Part shown: one piece after another, positions 1 through 12,262 of the stretch | Numbering within the stretch: position 1 is the first letter of the stretch | Layout of the letters: every line of letters begins with the position of its first letter | DNA from: Cliona cf. orientalis | Taxonomy: Eukaryota; Porifera; Demospongiae; Clionaida; Clionaidae | DNA length: 64,000 nt | Direction of reading: 5' to 3' | NCBI GenBank assembly: GCA_963930775.1 | Contig: OZ005704.1 | Location: forward strand, 4,588,001 to 4,652,000 | Translations under genes and position numbers: made by a program | The notes under the pieces: model-generated | Database searches by the model: none | What the model saw: the letters and a program-made list of their open reading frames with translations, nothing else | What the model was told of the DNA's origin: nothing

Positions 1-70
1 TCTCATTTCTATGAATGCACATGCGCAATTCGAGTCCAAGCTAATTTCAGCCTTCAAGTATTAATGAAGA

Positions 71-3000
71 ATGGAATTGCCGAGAATATTGTATTTTGCC
101 GTTTCAGGTAAGTTTCATCCAGAAGGCGACTTCGTAATAATTATTATTATATAGGCGTGTCCTGGTGTGCAAGTTTAATGGTGCACATGCATTGATTGTA
201 ATTTGTCTTTTCCCTTTTTAATAGTGCTTATCTCTAGGGGAATACAACAAACCAGTGCCCAGAGATTCGAAGCTGGTGACCTACTTAGGTCGATTTTGGA
301 TGAAGTGTTCATGCCATGTATCGAAAACGTCACCTCGGATGGTCAGATTCTGGTAGACACTGAAAATGCTACTCAAAGTGATGCCTCCATCAGTGTCAAT
401 AAGACACTCATCAATGAGTCAGTAGCTATGTTAGCACTAATCGGCATAACGAGCTTCTATTCCTACAGGTTTGGTTTCTGTGTACCACATGAGCCGGTGT
501 CATGCCGTATAGCGTCCCCCGTAGAATTGCGTCCGGGGAACGTAAAATATACGTCCGGGGGGACGCCATCAATTAACGATGTCCGTCCCGCGCGCCGTGA
601 TAACGTCCGCCCGCCGCCGCGAGCGCCCCAATGAAAAAGGCGCCAAAAGTCGGCCGAGGTTAATTGCATAGACGATGTTAGGTACGTAGGTTAATACTTG
701 TAAGGTAAAAAGCGCGCCAAAAATTCGTCAGACTGGCCAATCAGAACACGAGTTGTCACGTAGGAACTGTATAAAAGCAGGCTAGCAAACACCATGGCAC
801 ATTTGAAGCCGAAATGGCTGAGGATTCGAAGTTCTCCTATGGCGAAGTCCACACTTACCTAACTTCCGGAGAATATCCAGCAGATTGTGATAAAAACTAC
901 AAGAGGAGTCTAAGAAGAAAAGCAGCTAACTTCAAAGTGGAAGACGGAAGGCTCTATTATATTGGAAACCAAGAGAAGAGACCAGGAGCAGAGCAACCTA
1001 CGGATGTGAAGAGAATTGTTGTGGAGAGTGAAGAGGAGCAGAGGAGAATAATAAGATTGACTCATGATGAGGCTCATCTGGGTAAGAGAATGCATGATAC
1101 ATTATTTTTTGTAGTTTGTTAACTTTTGAGTCCACATTTTAGTTGGACCCTTTACAGTCTTCATATTAAATAATACAATGTCACAGGAGTAAACCGTGTT
1201 CTTAGCGTCATAACCCCCAAGTACTACTGGCCAGGAATGTACCAGGATGTGGAGGTGTACATTAAGGGTTGTGAAAAGTGTCAAAGGTCAAAACCAAAGC
1301 TGAAGAAGACACCTGGAGTGCTGCACCCTATACACGTTGAAGCGAAGGTTAGTGCAGAAATAACTTAGCCAAATTTAATGTTGAACTCATACATCTATGT
1401 AATAATAACAGGCATGGCATCAAATAGGCATCGACTTGGTCGGTCCCTTGCCAGAGACACTGCTTGGTAACAAGTACATCTGTACGGTTACCGACTACTA
1501 TACCAAGTGGGCAGAGGCAACAGCATTACCATCAAAAGAGGCAATAGGAGTTGTTAACTTTCTCTACAAGGTAAACATGTGCTTGACTCTTTCATTTTAC
1601 ATGTTTCATTAAATTGTCATGATTTGTTTGCATGCAGCTTTTCTGTGTGTATGGTTGTCCCAGCCTCATCATCTCCGATCAAGGCCGAGAATTCATCAAT
1701 GAGATGTCAGATCTTCTCTTCGCCAAAACCAACACACAGCATCGTGTCACTTCTGCGTATCATCCCCAGACGAATGGCTTGACAGAACGATTTAATCAGA
1801 CCCTGTCAAACTGTCTTGTCAGTAAGATCAACGAGTCCCAGAATGACTGGGATGACAAGCTAGATGCCATTCTCTTCAGCTATCGTGTCAGTAGACAAGC
1901 CTCTACAAAATACTCACCGTACTTTTTAATGTTTGGTCGACATCCTCGTCTGCCTATCGATGTCGAGTATGAGGCTGCCAACTCCTTGGAGGATCCAGAC
2001 CTAGTTGAACCCACAGAAGAAGATATTGAACATGCTCTAGAAAATCTACTCAGTGCAAGAATGGAAACAAAAGAATTGGCCAGTAAGAACATCAAGTGTG
2101 CCCAGCAAAAACAAAAAGAGTACTACGACCGGAAACATTCACCAGAAATTTTTGAGGAAGGAACCGAAGTGTTGATGGAGAATACCGCTCAGAAGCAGAG
2201 AAAGGGAGGCAAACTAGCTGACAAGTTTCTTGGGCCATACACGATCAATCGCCACATTGGAAAGGGTATCTATGAGCTTAAGAATAAGTCAGGAAAAGTT
2301 TTACAGAAGAAGGTCAACGTGAATCGTTTGAAGAGGTTCAACAGCAACAAGGTATTACCACAGTACCATACAATGCCATTCATTATGTCACAATATATAA
2401 TATCTGCAAATCCATGTACCTCAATATTAATTTTGCATTTATTCAATGCCATACACGAACAGGATGGTGGTGAGAAGACAGGCTCTGATGAGAAGACAGG
2501 CACTGATGGAGAGAAGACATGCTGCACTTGGTGATGATGTAAAGGACCTCGAATTTGACCAAGCTCAAATGAGAAATCACCTCTTGAAGTGTTTCAGGAA
2601 AAAAGAACTTGTGTGGTTTCCAACCACAAGAAAACGCAGCCGACGTAACAATCACTTCCCCTATTGCGAGATAGAAGTATTTTGTAGTTGCCAAATGCCA
2701 GAGTCATACGGAGACATGATTCAGTGTGATAAGTGTGAACGTTGGCATCACATACGCTGTGTTGGACTCTCCTCTATTCCTCAAGATACTGAACTATGGC
2801 ACTGCCATTCTTGTTGATGTGTGCATAATATCTTTTATGATAAGTATAGTTTTTCATTTTTGTTCATTATCATAGAGTCGGTAGACTCTATAAGTAGGGA
2901 TGGCCCGGATATGCCATATATGTAATACATTACAAATACCCAAATATCTCAAAATCGGTAATTTTGTGAAAATTCTAAGTGTGAAAATCAGAATCTCCAG

Positions 3001-6000
3001 CAAATTGTGCATCTAACAAGACCAAGATCATTTATCAAAACAGTTGTACACGTCAGAACCAGATGTTAAAAAAACAGGCCATTTCTCATTCGTTCTTTCT
3101 TCTTTCTTTCTTTCTAGTTTCTTGGGCTAGCTCAAGACTGCCTCCACCGCTCATCTTACTTTGAGTATAAATCCACTCTATTTTGTAGCGCGCAGTGCAG
3201 TGGCACGCTAGTTTGTCGTTATCTTGACAGAACGTAATAGTGGGCGTGTACGGCGCATTATCGAATGGGTGTGTCTGATACGCCATTTTTGTGATATAAT
3301 GCGCATGCTCGGAATATGTTGCCATGGTGAAGTCATGTGACAGTGCCTGGCCCTATAGGCCTAGGCGCCTAGGCGAGCTATATACATAGGCTATTGATAC
3401 TAGCTCGTATAGCCGCACACGTACACGTACAGACTAACGCGTGCAACTGCGCGCTGGACCGATCATGGATATGAAGGTTCAAGACTCGAGGAGCGGTAAG
3501 GCGCTAGGCATAGGCGAGCTACTCGCTAGCGCTTGCAGCGCTAGTGCTATGCTGGATCGATCATAGATATCATAGTGATACCATCGCGATACGAAGGCGC
3601 AAGTTGAAGGCTCGAGCAGCGGTATTGTAATTTAAACGTACAGATCATAAAATTATGCCGGGTAGCTAGCTAACTGCTGCCGACAGTAAAACTTATAACT
3701 TGGTTTTCTCCCTAAGCGTTAAATCTCATCACTACTTGGGCCGCCTACATGTATTAAAAGCACTGTTGGTCATCCTGTTCATCGTCATAATAATTATTAT
3801 GAACGCAAGTTAATGAGGGGCGTGGCAAAGAATTTTGTGCACCTCCCATCTTCCACTTAATCAGAAATTGTGAGCAAACCATGTAAGATGACATTGATAA
3901 AGTGCAATAAAAAAGAACAGAAACAAGTATAAAAACAATTGAATAAAATTGAAGAATGAAGTAGGGATGGCAGGATCAAAAAGTACACAAACAAGAGATA
4001 ATTGCATCTACTATACATCCCTACGCTTGCTTTTTGAGGGGTGCAAAATGACCAGTAATAATGCGATTGAATCAAAACTGATAAACCCGAACCATCGTGA
4101 CAACTAGGGAACAACCTGCACGAATATAGAATGTCTCCCGGGCCACATACTGCACTCAACAAACACATCAACCATGATTAATAGGTGCACAATAGTCGAG
4201 AAAAGTAAGCGTAGGGATGTATAGTAGATGCAATTATCTCTTGTTTGTGTACTTTTTGATCCTGCCATCCCTACTTCATTCTTCAATTTTATTCAATTGT
4301 TTTTATACTTGTAAAGTATTATACTAAGACAGTATTACTAACAACAACATAATTTTTATCTTACTATCAAGTCCATACTCTTGCTACTGTTTGATACGAG
4401 TCCGGCAGCCGCGAGCAGCGAAGTCTGCGAAGGGGACGATATTCTACGCTGTGGGACGCAGTTCAACGGTGAATTGCGTCCCACCAGACAATATTCGATG
4501 GCGATATGCGTCCCCCCGGACGTAGCTCGCTAACCGGTTTACGTCCCCCGGACGTAATTCGGATGGGACGTTTACCGTTAGGACACCGGGACAAGGACTT
4601 TGTTATCTGATGATGACTTTGTCTTTGTTCCATTTGAGCGGCAGAGCCTGACGGTGATACAAGAGGCAGTAGATGGAGCCTTCAGCCTCTTCACCCTACT
4701 ACCAGACACAGAATGTTTCAGGGCTGCTCTTGCTATGTTCTGTTACCACTATTTCATTCCTTGTACATCTTCTCCTGGTCAGCCAGGTCTTCCTCGACCG
4801 CTGTGCTTAGATGAGTGCATCACTGTCTCTGTGGACAGGTGCAGTGATGAGTGGAATACTGGATTGACATTTGTGGCAAGTGAACCTCAACTGCAGAGAT
4901 TTGGTTTGGGTCTTCCAGACTGTTGCAACTTAACCAGGCAGATTGGACCCGAACATAACTGTTGTCAACCGCTAGGAGAGTTCAAACGTGAGAACACTAA
5001 TTCTTATTAATTTTGATGCTTGGTCTATTATTACTGCATAATGTTTCCAGGGGATAGTTTGGTACCATCATATCAGACTTGCTTCTCAGAGCTGATAACT
5101 GTAGTCCCAACTAATATCTCGGAACCAATGCTCAACATTCAAGAAATACCCAGTATTATAATAATAGTTGCTGGGACAGTAAGTGCAGTGGCAGTTCTCC
5201 TCCTCATGGTGATTATTCTCATGGTATCCTTGGTGTTCTCCATCTCTCTATGGAGAAAGATTCAACGGAAAAAGTATGTATTTGTTAGAAATGCTATGAT
5301 GATCAGTCTCCACATTATACAATTGTATAGGAAATGGGATGCACATGCAATTGCTGGCAACTCGAGAATTAATGGATCTAATAGTATGTCCAAGATTATG
5401 AGTGAACATGGATATATTAATTTATGCTTCTGGTAGGTATGCAGCTCAATGCCTCCTATGTATCCACTGGATCACACGGGAGTTTTAGTCCATCTACTGT
5501 GGCACTGAGAAGAGTGAAGACTGTTTATAGAAGAGAATTTGAGTCATCAAATCTCATCATTCCTATTACCAGGCTTAAAGTTATGGAGGTAGTGGGACAA
5601 GGTACGTACGTAATATCTTAGATTGTCAAGAGATATATATAAGGAGCAGAGTAGTACTATTGGGGGGGGGGGGGGGGGGGGGGGGGGTGGTGTAAGAAAG
5701 GAGGGGTGTTTTGATTATGGATATCATTGAGAGTAGACAGGGATGTAAGGATCAGAGAGTAGGGGAGAGGTGCAAGTAGCTAGAGAAAGAAAAGAGACCG
5801 AGAGAGAGAGAGAGAGAGAGTATGGTGGCCGAAAAGGACACTTTTTTGATGACCTCACTCGTTCAACCACTGTAGAGCAAGTGTCTTGCAGCAACCTTGT
5901 TTAACGACTCTCACACCTTGTAGTGCATACTCGGGGATCAATTGTACACTTTGCAGTATTTATAAATAGTTATTTCTGGATGTGTGTGAAGGGTCTGGCT

Positions 6001-9000
6001 CGTGAGACTAGGAATTGATCAACTGCTCAGCGTTCATACCTCGCTGGTTGGAATTGATCATGGATTGACCCGCAGTACTGACCAGTACAGCCATGGCCAA
6101 CCGTGGAACAAGGGTACTGACCCTCATTCAACAACACTTGCTCTACAACGGTCAATTCCTATTCTCTTGAGCCAGACCCTTCCTGCATATTCTGAAACTT
6201 TGTAGAGTGCCCTGAAAGAACCCCGAGTAAGCACTGCAGAGTGTGAGAGTCTGCTATAGCCAATTCCAACCAGTGAGCGTTGGATATTGACCCTTATTCT
6301 ACAGCAGTTGAATGAGAGAGTAAGGGTCGTCAAAAATTGACCTTCTCGGCCACCATAGGGAGAGAAATCAAAGTCTAAGCAACACTTCATTGTTGTGTCT
6401 TTCTGCACTACATGCATGTATTTGGAATGCTCTGTGTAGGAAGGTGTCCTCATGGGAGTAGACACATTAATTTTTCAAACATATAAATAAAATACCATTG
6501 CCTGACATTTAATTACAACGTATACGTGGTGAGGGTGTAGTGCACCTTTCCATTATTATTTTGCAGGTGAATTTGGATCTGTGAAAAGGGGAGTTTTGAT
6601 GATGGACCACACTGAAACTCCAGTAGCAATCAAAACTCTAAAAGGTACTGCTGAAATTAATATCAGTGATAATTTTCATTATTTACCACTACATACAGAT
6701 ATATTAAGTCAAGAGGATATGGACAAGTTTTTAGAGGAAAGTCTTCACATGAAGAATTTTGATCACCTGAATGTGCTCCATTTGCATGGCATTTGCGTGG
6801 ACAATCCAGAGTCTCCCATGCTTGTGATGCCCTATATGGAACATGGTAGTCTGCTTAGCTACCTTAGAAAGAAAAGGGAGTACATCAGTGTAGTCACAAC
6901 TAATGAATACGTGGTGAGTTTTATGCACTGATCATGAACAACAAAGCTATGCTTCAGCATGTACATACCAACCAGAATCACACACTACAGCGACAGCAGC
7001 TACCACATAAGGATAATTGTTCAGTAATTTACCATCCATACACAGCAACCTTTAATTCTCTGGTGGCCCAGTATCCACCTGAAGGGGTGCCCCTCTACAA
7101 ACACTGATATAACTTCATATAACCAGTAGAACTAGTCAAGCTTTGATCTCTATTTTTATGGAGCTTCAACTTAATTCTTATGCTGCTTCACAGAATACCA
7201 TCACTGAGTGCAGCCTTCTCTCCATGTGCCTACAAATTGCACGTGGGATGGAGTATCTAGCAGGGCTGAGATTTGTCCATAGGGACCTGGCTGCCAGGAA
7301 CTGCATGTGAGTGATTAATAAATCCATCATATTTTTGAAATTATTGTATTGTAAAATTAATGATCAATTATTTGTGCCATGCATGCATTCCCAATGGCTA
7401 GATGTATACGTAGTGCATATCTGCATTCTTGTAACCACAATGTCTTTCAAACATGATTGAATCGTATTGCACTTCTTGACACAATTTAAAATTTTCCTGT
7501 GAGGTAATGATTGCATAAGAGGTGTGGTGACCTGGCCTTGGTAATAATATAATAACATAAGCAAGACAGTCATTGGATGGGATTTAGATTAAATCTCAAA
7601 AAAATAATTACTGGTTATAAGCATGATACCTACGGTCGATATTTTTCTGTGTAATCTGCCAAGTTTCTTAAGAGCTAAACTTGGGAAGGTGACCGTGTAG
7701 TGCAAGGCTCTGTAAAACTGCAGGGATTCTACATAAACCAGCTAATCCTCATGCAAGGAGGTAAATATTTTCACAGAATACCGTGATCATGCATGGGTAT
7801 ATAGCTAGGCTTGGCAAAATTTGCCCAGTGGAAAGTTTTGGAATATATTTAGTGCTTCTGCTTAGACCTGCTATCGGATATCGTTATTATTATGATTAGT
7901 GTAGTATGTTAATCATAATTATAGGATTGATGGTGACTACAATGTAAAAGTGGCTGACTTTGGTCTGACCAAGGACGTCTATGACAGAAACTACTATCGA
8001 GCTATCAAGAATGAAAAGGTGCCTGCAAGATGGATGCCTTTAGAGAGCCTTGTGAATGGAGTGTGGTCAGAAAAGAGTGATGTTGTAAGTACCGTATAGC
8101 GGGATAATTTTCGTGATTTTACAGCCTCATGCAAGCAATTTCTCCACAAAATTTTACGCCCTTAAATTCTCCCTGAAATGCTCCCTTCCTTATGATCCGT
8201 GTAAGTTTTCTCCCTCGAACATTTCCCACTATAATATTATGGCATGCCATAAAGTAGAATTCTGAGTAATTTCTGACTCTTAAATTGAGAAAGTGAGCAT
8301 CATACTTGCATTGTCCTATCATACCTCTTATAAGAATTGTAACATCTCCATTACACTTTACTTGCTTAAACATAACATGCAATAATTTCGGGCTGTATAT
8401 GGGTGCTTACCTGCATTTGGTATACAAATTCATATCCAAATGGTGAACATTAATAAAAATTAATTAGGAATTTTTTTTCAGTGCCCGTATTGTATTAGCT
8501 ACACACATCATTGTTGTCCTGGACAAGCACCTACTCATGGGTAAGCGCCCATGTACCACATTTTCAAGGTGTCATTTGAGTAGGTTCCATAAGTAACTAG
8601 AGCTCTATAGAGCACATACCCTGTGCGCTGCAGCGTCGATGTCAGAGCATATCAGATTCTGTGGTCAGAGAGTGAGCAGCCTGTTGACGATCTTTACCCA
8701 CATATTGTGTCAGGCATGAGCAGCACATAGTGGGCAGTGTCCATAGGCGTGGCCAAACAAAACGCAGTATTTGCAATGCTCGTGGGCCTTGCCAAACGAT
8801 TCGAAGTATAGTGAAGCCAGTTTTTCGGCGATATTGATGGACACGTTGTATTTATGAGTTGTTCAGATACCTAGATCTCCAGATCTGGCGATTTTGTGCT
8901 AACAACAGACAAAGCCGATTACATTACCCCTTGCACATGCGCACGGGAAAGCTATGTATTGAGCCATTGGAAGTTATTATTAAATTTTTTTCAGTGGTCA

Positions 9001-9769
9001 TTTGGTGTCACTTGCTGGGAGGTGTTCACGTTTGGTCACATTCCTTACCCTGGAGTGGATATCTTCAGTATAGTCCAGTTTCTAGAGAAAGGAAAGAGAC
9101 TTCAGAAACCATATGCCTGCAACAATGATATGTAAGAGCTAGAGTACAGAGTCACTCTATCTTCCTGTATGGCATAAACGTTTTATTGTGATTAAATATA
9201 GACATCAAATGATGTGTGAGTGCTGGGCATCTAAACCTGACAATAGACCCACTTTCAAGGATCTAGTGAGTCAGATTGGTGGCTTTCTTTCTAGCAGAGC
9301 TGGATATCTTGATCTACACATCAATAAAGCTCTCACAGCTGCCGAGGAGCTGTGTGCAACCGAGTATAGCTACGTTGATCCTGACCACATGTTTCGTCTC
9401 ATTCAGTCCCTGAGAATATCTGGAGAAAAATATAGCAGTCAGGCACCTGTTGAAGACACCAAGACACCACAGTCATTTGCCAAGTCTTATGTTTACACCG
9501 GATTACTAACATCACCACAAGATCCAATATGCACAAGTACATACACCAGTTTGCAGCCCCAAACAAGAGCATCATCCAAACCAGCTACCAGTCCAATGCA
9601 ACAAAAGAGAGCAGACACAAGCTACACACAGCTGATAGCCTCCATTTCGCAGGAGGAGGGTGGCTACACATCAATGACCAAGGTGGACTATCCACACTCT
9701 TTCAACGCTGGGACAAAATCACCTACATACAAGATGGGTTATTCAAGTCCAGAGTGCATAAAATATTGA
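71..9769 (+). CDS. Receptor tyrosine kinase with Frizzled-like Cys-rich ectodomain
   Basis: Single-pass receptor kinase, predicted 812 aa. Inferred exons: 71-107, 225-468, 4596-4987, 5051-5273, 5331-5383, 5437-5601, 6567-6913, 7194-7306, 7925-8084, 8995-9131, 9202-9769. All phases agree and the total is divisible by three. The ATG at 71 was chosen because it splices in phase to give a signal peptide ([16 protein letters not shown]). Residues ~94-220 resemble a Frizzled CRD ([17 protein letters not shown], then RPLCLDEC and LPDCC). A hydrophobic helix lies at ~257-290, followed by basic residues. The kinase is complete: GQGEFGSV loop (~369-376), VAIK lysine, [11 protein letters not shown], activation loop [30 protein letters not shown]. 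The ~150-residue tail has many YxxL/M sites, including YTSM. ROR/MuSK-type receptors combine an Fz domain with a kinase, but orthology cannot be claimed. Intron 2 contains a DNA transposon. Confidence 0.88.
498..562 (+). repeat. Left terminal inverted repeat of the Ginger-like element
   Basis: GC-rich terminus with repeated GTCCGGGG/GGGACG motifs. It matches the reverse complement of 4521-4585 imperfectly. CCGG precedes it at 494-497. Confidence 0.8.
736..777 (+). promoter_or_regulatory. CCAAT and TATA elements of the transposase promoter
   Basis: GGCCAATCAG (736-745) is followed by TATAAAAG (770-777), 37 bp before the transposase ATG at 814. A short out-of-frame upstream ATG sits at 793 and its frame closes after 22 codons. 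Confidence 0.6.
814..2817 (+). CDS. Ginger-like transposase: zinc-binding, DDE integrase, GPY/F and PHD finger
   Basis: Catalyses DNA strand transfer for the surrounding element. Inferred exons: 814-1081, 1187-1347, 1412-1570, 1638-2351, 2482-2817 (about 598 aa). An acceptor at 2500 is an equally in-frame choice because of an 18-bp repeat; the acceptor at 2462 leads to an early stop. The N-terminal HHCC zinc-binding motif is HDEAHLG...CEKC, split by intron 1. The integrase core has Asp in [10 protein letters not shown], Asp in [10 protein letters not shown] and Glu in [16 protein letters not shown] segment ([18 protein letters not shown]) follows, then a C-terminal PHD finger with Cys pairs in CSCQMPE, CDKC, HHIRC and CHSC. 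All motifs needed for catalysis are visible. PHD fingers usually read histone H3 tails, so a role in target choice is an inference. Confidence 0.85.
3093..3115. repeat. Simple TTTC repeat
   Basis: Pyrimidine-rich TTCTTTCT-type microsatellite in the 3' noncoding part of the Ginger-like element. Confidence 0.8.
3160..3355 (-). repeat. Interspersed repeat inside the Ginger-like element (copy 1)
   Basis: Resembles 51590-51785 in opposite orientation. Shared blocks include AATCCACTCTATTTTGTAGC, GGTGTGTCTGATACGCCA and GCCATGGTGAAGTCATGTGA. It must have inserted into the transposon or been captured by it. No coding potential seen. Confidence 0.65.
3923..4312. repeat. Foldback element with ~112-bp arms inside the Ginger-like element
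   Basis: Positions 3923-4037 and 4200-4312 are nearly perfect reverse complements around a ~160-bp loop. The outer tips are ACAAGTATAAAAACAATTGA and its complement. A related but diverged foldback lies at 49447-49746; both contain GCGTAGGGATGTATA near the inner arm. Confidence 0.85.
4521..4585 (-). repeat. Right terminal inverted repeat of the Ginger-like element
   Basis: Inverted counterpart of 498-562. Read on the minus strand it begins TGTCCTAACGGTAAACGTCC and has the same ACGTCCGGGGG submotifs. CCGG follows at 4586-4589. Confidence 0.8.
5662..5687. repeat. Poly(G) tract, 26 bp
   Basis: Uninterrupted G homopolymer in kinase intron 6, followed by a GA microsatellite at about 5800-5820. 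Confidence 0.95.
5821..6357. mobile_element. Inverted-repeat element (MITE-like) with nested hairpin
   Basis: Starts TATGGTGGCCGAAAAGGAC and ends GACCTTCTCGGCCACCATA, an inverted pair with possible TA flanks. Subterminal blocks are also inverted. Inside, about 5988-6185 form a second inverted repeat of ~31 bp (GAAGGGTCTGGCTCGTGAGA and complement). No open reading frame for a transposase. Lies in intron 6 of the receptor kinase. Confidence 0.75.
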
Positions 9770-9872
9770 CAACATTTATGATGTAGCATGAAAATTTTTA
9801 GCTATTGATGTGTGTACCTATCAATCTATGAAGTTGTAATATTACACAACCTTGTATAATATCTATTGTAAA

Positions 9873-11936
9873 TTACTCATCATTTAGGTAGCAAACACAA
9901 AAATGGGTTGTACCCACAAGTGCAAGTGACTTTCCATTAGGATGCCAAATGAGTTTCTGAATGGTGAAGTTGGTTTCACTAGGCACAGTTACACTCACAC
10001 ATCCAGCCACTGACCACAAATACAGCTTTCCATTGCCAGTGCATACAGCTAGCCTGGATTGCTGTGGGTCCCAGGACATCTCTCGCACAGGGTTCAGCTG
10101 TAGCAATAGTACTGCTAGGCGCAGCTGAAATGTATCCCAGATCCATACTGTATTTGGCATGTTATCATTCTTAGTAGCCATGTATTTAGAGTCTGGACTG
10201 AACAGAACACTGCCAACTCCGAGCTTGGGGTTAGGCTTCTCTGGGTCTGGCTTGATACTGGGAACTGTCACTGGGATCTCTGTAGCCTCGTACTTGCTCT
10301 GAGACTTGAACAGATTTGGTAGTGATCCAGCGCTGAGCACCTCGTTCCCCTTGGGAGGAAGTGACCTGCTCTCCACCTCACTGTACACCACGACATTGCT
10401 GAAGTCCACCAGACAAGGGTGACAGTGCTCAGCAACAGTTTTCCATGTAACGTGATTCAGCACTCGCACTTTTTGATCATAACTTCCAATGGCAAGAAAC
10501 TGGCTGGAGGGTGACCACTGAACACATTTTACACCTAGTGCATCATCATAAGCAGAGTAGGTGGCAACATGGTGACCATTCATGGAGTAGAGCAAGACCT
10601 TGTAGTAGAGAATAGAATCCCAAACACAGATTACTTTTCCATCTGGAGACCAAGCCAATCCCACTAAATCATCAGTGTCCACAGGAAAGTTCCGCAGCAG
10701 CTGCCAATCACTGCAGTCAAAGACACTGACATAGTCCTTGCAATCTCTCCTCTCCGCTAGGGCCATGTACCGACCACTGTGGTTGAAGTCCAAACCCCCC
10801 TGAGATAGCTTAGGATACTTTATGTACGAGATGGTTTTGTTAACAAGTGACCAGAGGGTCATACGGAGCTGGAAATCAGTGGTTGTTAGGATGTGGCGAC
10901 TATCAGGGGCCCAGTAGCATGACACAAGGCCAGCAGAGCCCTCATCAATCTTGCATGTCCACTGAGGCTGTTCTATGGACCAGACCTAAAATATAGAGTA
11001 CAAAAAGCTTATCAGGGGTATACTATAATTTGCCCTGGATAGCTTGATACATGCTTACAAAGCGTAATACTTTCAAGTTGGTATGATAGGAAGTTGGCTA
11101 AAAGTTTCTTGAAGGGTATTGAATATAAATGTAGGTTGCTTCATACTAGCAATTATGCTATTGTGAAATCCTATACAGTGCAACCTCGATTATCCGGACT
11201 AGCTGGACACCAGGAAAAAAAAAACATTATCACGCATGTGCAGAAGGCGTGACCAATGCTCTTTGTGGGTGTGGTTACATGTTGAGTGATGAATTATGGG
11301 CTCTACAGGCTTTGACTTCGCCAAAACTGATCATGAGTGACCTTTTCTGAACACTGCTGGCCAATATTATACTGACTGTACAGGTATCGTTTATAGGCTA
11401 GGTATCATAAACCAGGCGAGAAATGTAGGCACTTCAGTTATGCGGACATTTCACTTATCTGGTATGGCAGCAATCAGCCTGTGGACAAAGGGGTCTGGAT
11501 ATTCGAGGTTGCACTGTAATATTATTATTACGATTACTAGTATACATGTACATGTATGCATCAAAAATATATGTAGATTGTATATGTACGTCCAACTACA
11601 TATAAAAGAAACTATGATTTTCTACTGTAGACACCCTTCTTTCTATGTAGAGAATACACTCATATTCCTGGGTATATTTCCACATGCAGCACATGCAAGT
11701 GAGCCATGACCCACCTGAACAATTCCCCTCTTAAACATTGCACACATGATGAATTGTGAATCAGGTGACCATATGAGCTGCTGCACAGGGTCCAGGCAGG
11801 TGTGAAGGTTGACAATCTGCAGTGTCTGTACATCTCTGACTACCAGTCGGTATTGGGAGCAGCTTGCTATGTACCGACCATTCGGGGAGAAACGGACAAG
11901 ATATTTCGTCTGCTGAAATGCCTCAGAAAAATTCAT
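9873..11936 (-). CDS. WRAP73: WD repeat-containing protein WRAP73 (WDR8)
   Basis: WD-repeat protein. In the characterised family it works with SSX2IP/Msd1 at centrosomes and spindle poles. Two coding exons on the minus strand: 11936-11715 and 10985-9873, joined in phase to give [13 protein letters not shown]. The start MNFSEAF matches the conserved WRAP73 N-terminus. Diagnostic stretches include [52 protein letters not shown] and [20 protein letters not shown]. Length is about 444 aa, close to the human protein. The stop at 9873 lies only ~100 bp from the stop of the convergent receptor kinase, so 3' UTRs probably overlap. The single intron (10986-11714) carries a pogo-like MITE. Confidence 0.95.
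11176..11516. mobile_element. Pogo/Tigger-like MITE
   Basis: 341-bp element with inverted termini CAGTGCAACCTCGATTATCC and its near complement, flanked by TA on both sides (11174-11175, 11517-11518). Termini of this type with TA duplications are typical of Tc1/mariner-pogo elements. No transposase. Confidence 0.8.
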
Positions 11937-12262
11937 ACTCGAATCTGAAAATTATTTCGTTCATGTGAAGGTTTATCTGTCATACTCAAAGCTAGCTATA
12001 TGTACAATAATGGGCGTACACCCCTATGGAGGAAGAGATTTGCATTTTCTACCCTAAATACTACTTAAATCATTAATACTAATCAATTTTCCTAACAAAA
12101 TCCCTATTTTACCCTGCATACATGTAGTCGTACATTATACCTGCTAATGACCAGTCAGATTGCATTACATCTATAATAATATTATGTGATAGAACCCCTA
12201 CAAGATTTTGATAGAATCCCTACAACTTTTTATCCTCGGGCTATCACAATGTTTCACTATAC

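Larger units (their letters stand above)
498..4585 (+). mobile_element. Ginger-like (integrase-type) cut-and-paste DNA transposon
   Basis: The element is 4088 bp, starts with TGTCATGCCGTATAGCGTCC and ends with the inverted counterpart GGGACGTTTACCGTTAGGACA. CCGG lies directly outside both ends (494-497 and 4586-4589), as expected for a 4-bp target duplication. It encodes one spliced integrase-type transposase with a GPY/F motif and a PHD finger, and shows no reverse transcriptase, protease or LTR. TGT...ACA termini, 4-bp duplications and a Ty3-like integrase are the known hallmarks of Ginger elements. The transposase frame is open, so the insertion may be fairly young, but the 3' part (2820-4400) has taken in at least two other repeats. 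It lies in intron 2 of the receptor kinase in the same orientation. Confidence 0.85.

Noticed and set aside
463..669. Minus-strand frame over the transposon left end
   Set aside because: It lies within the GC-rich terminal repeat and has no domain or splice support.
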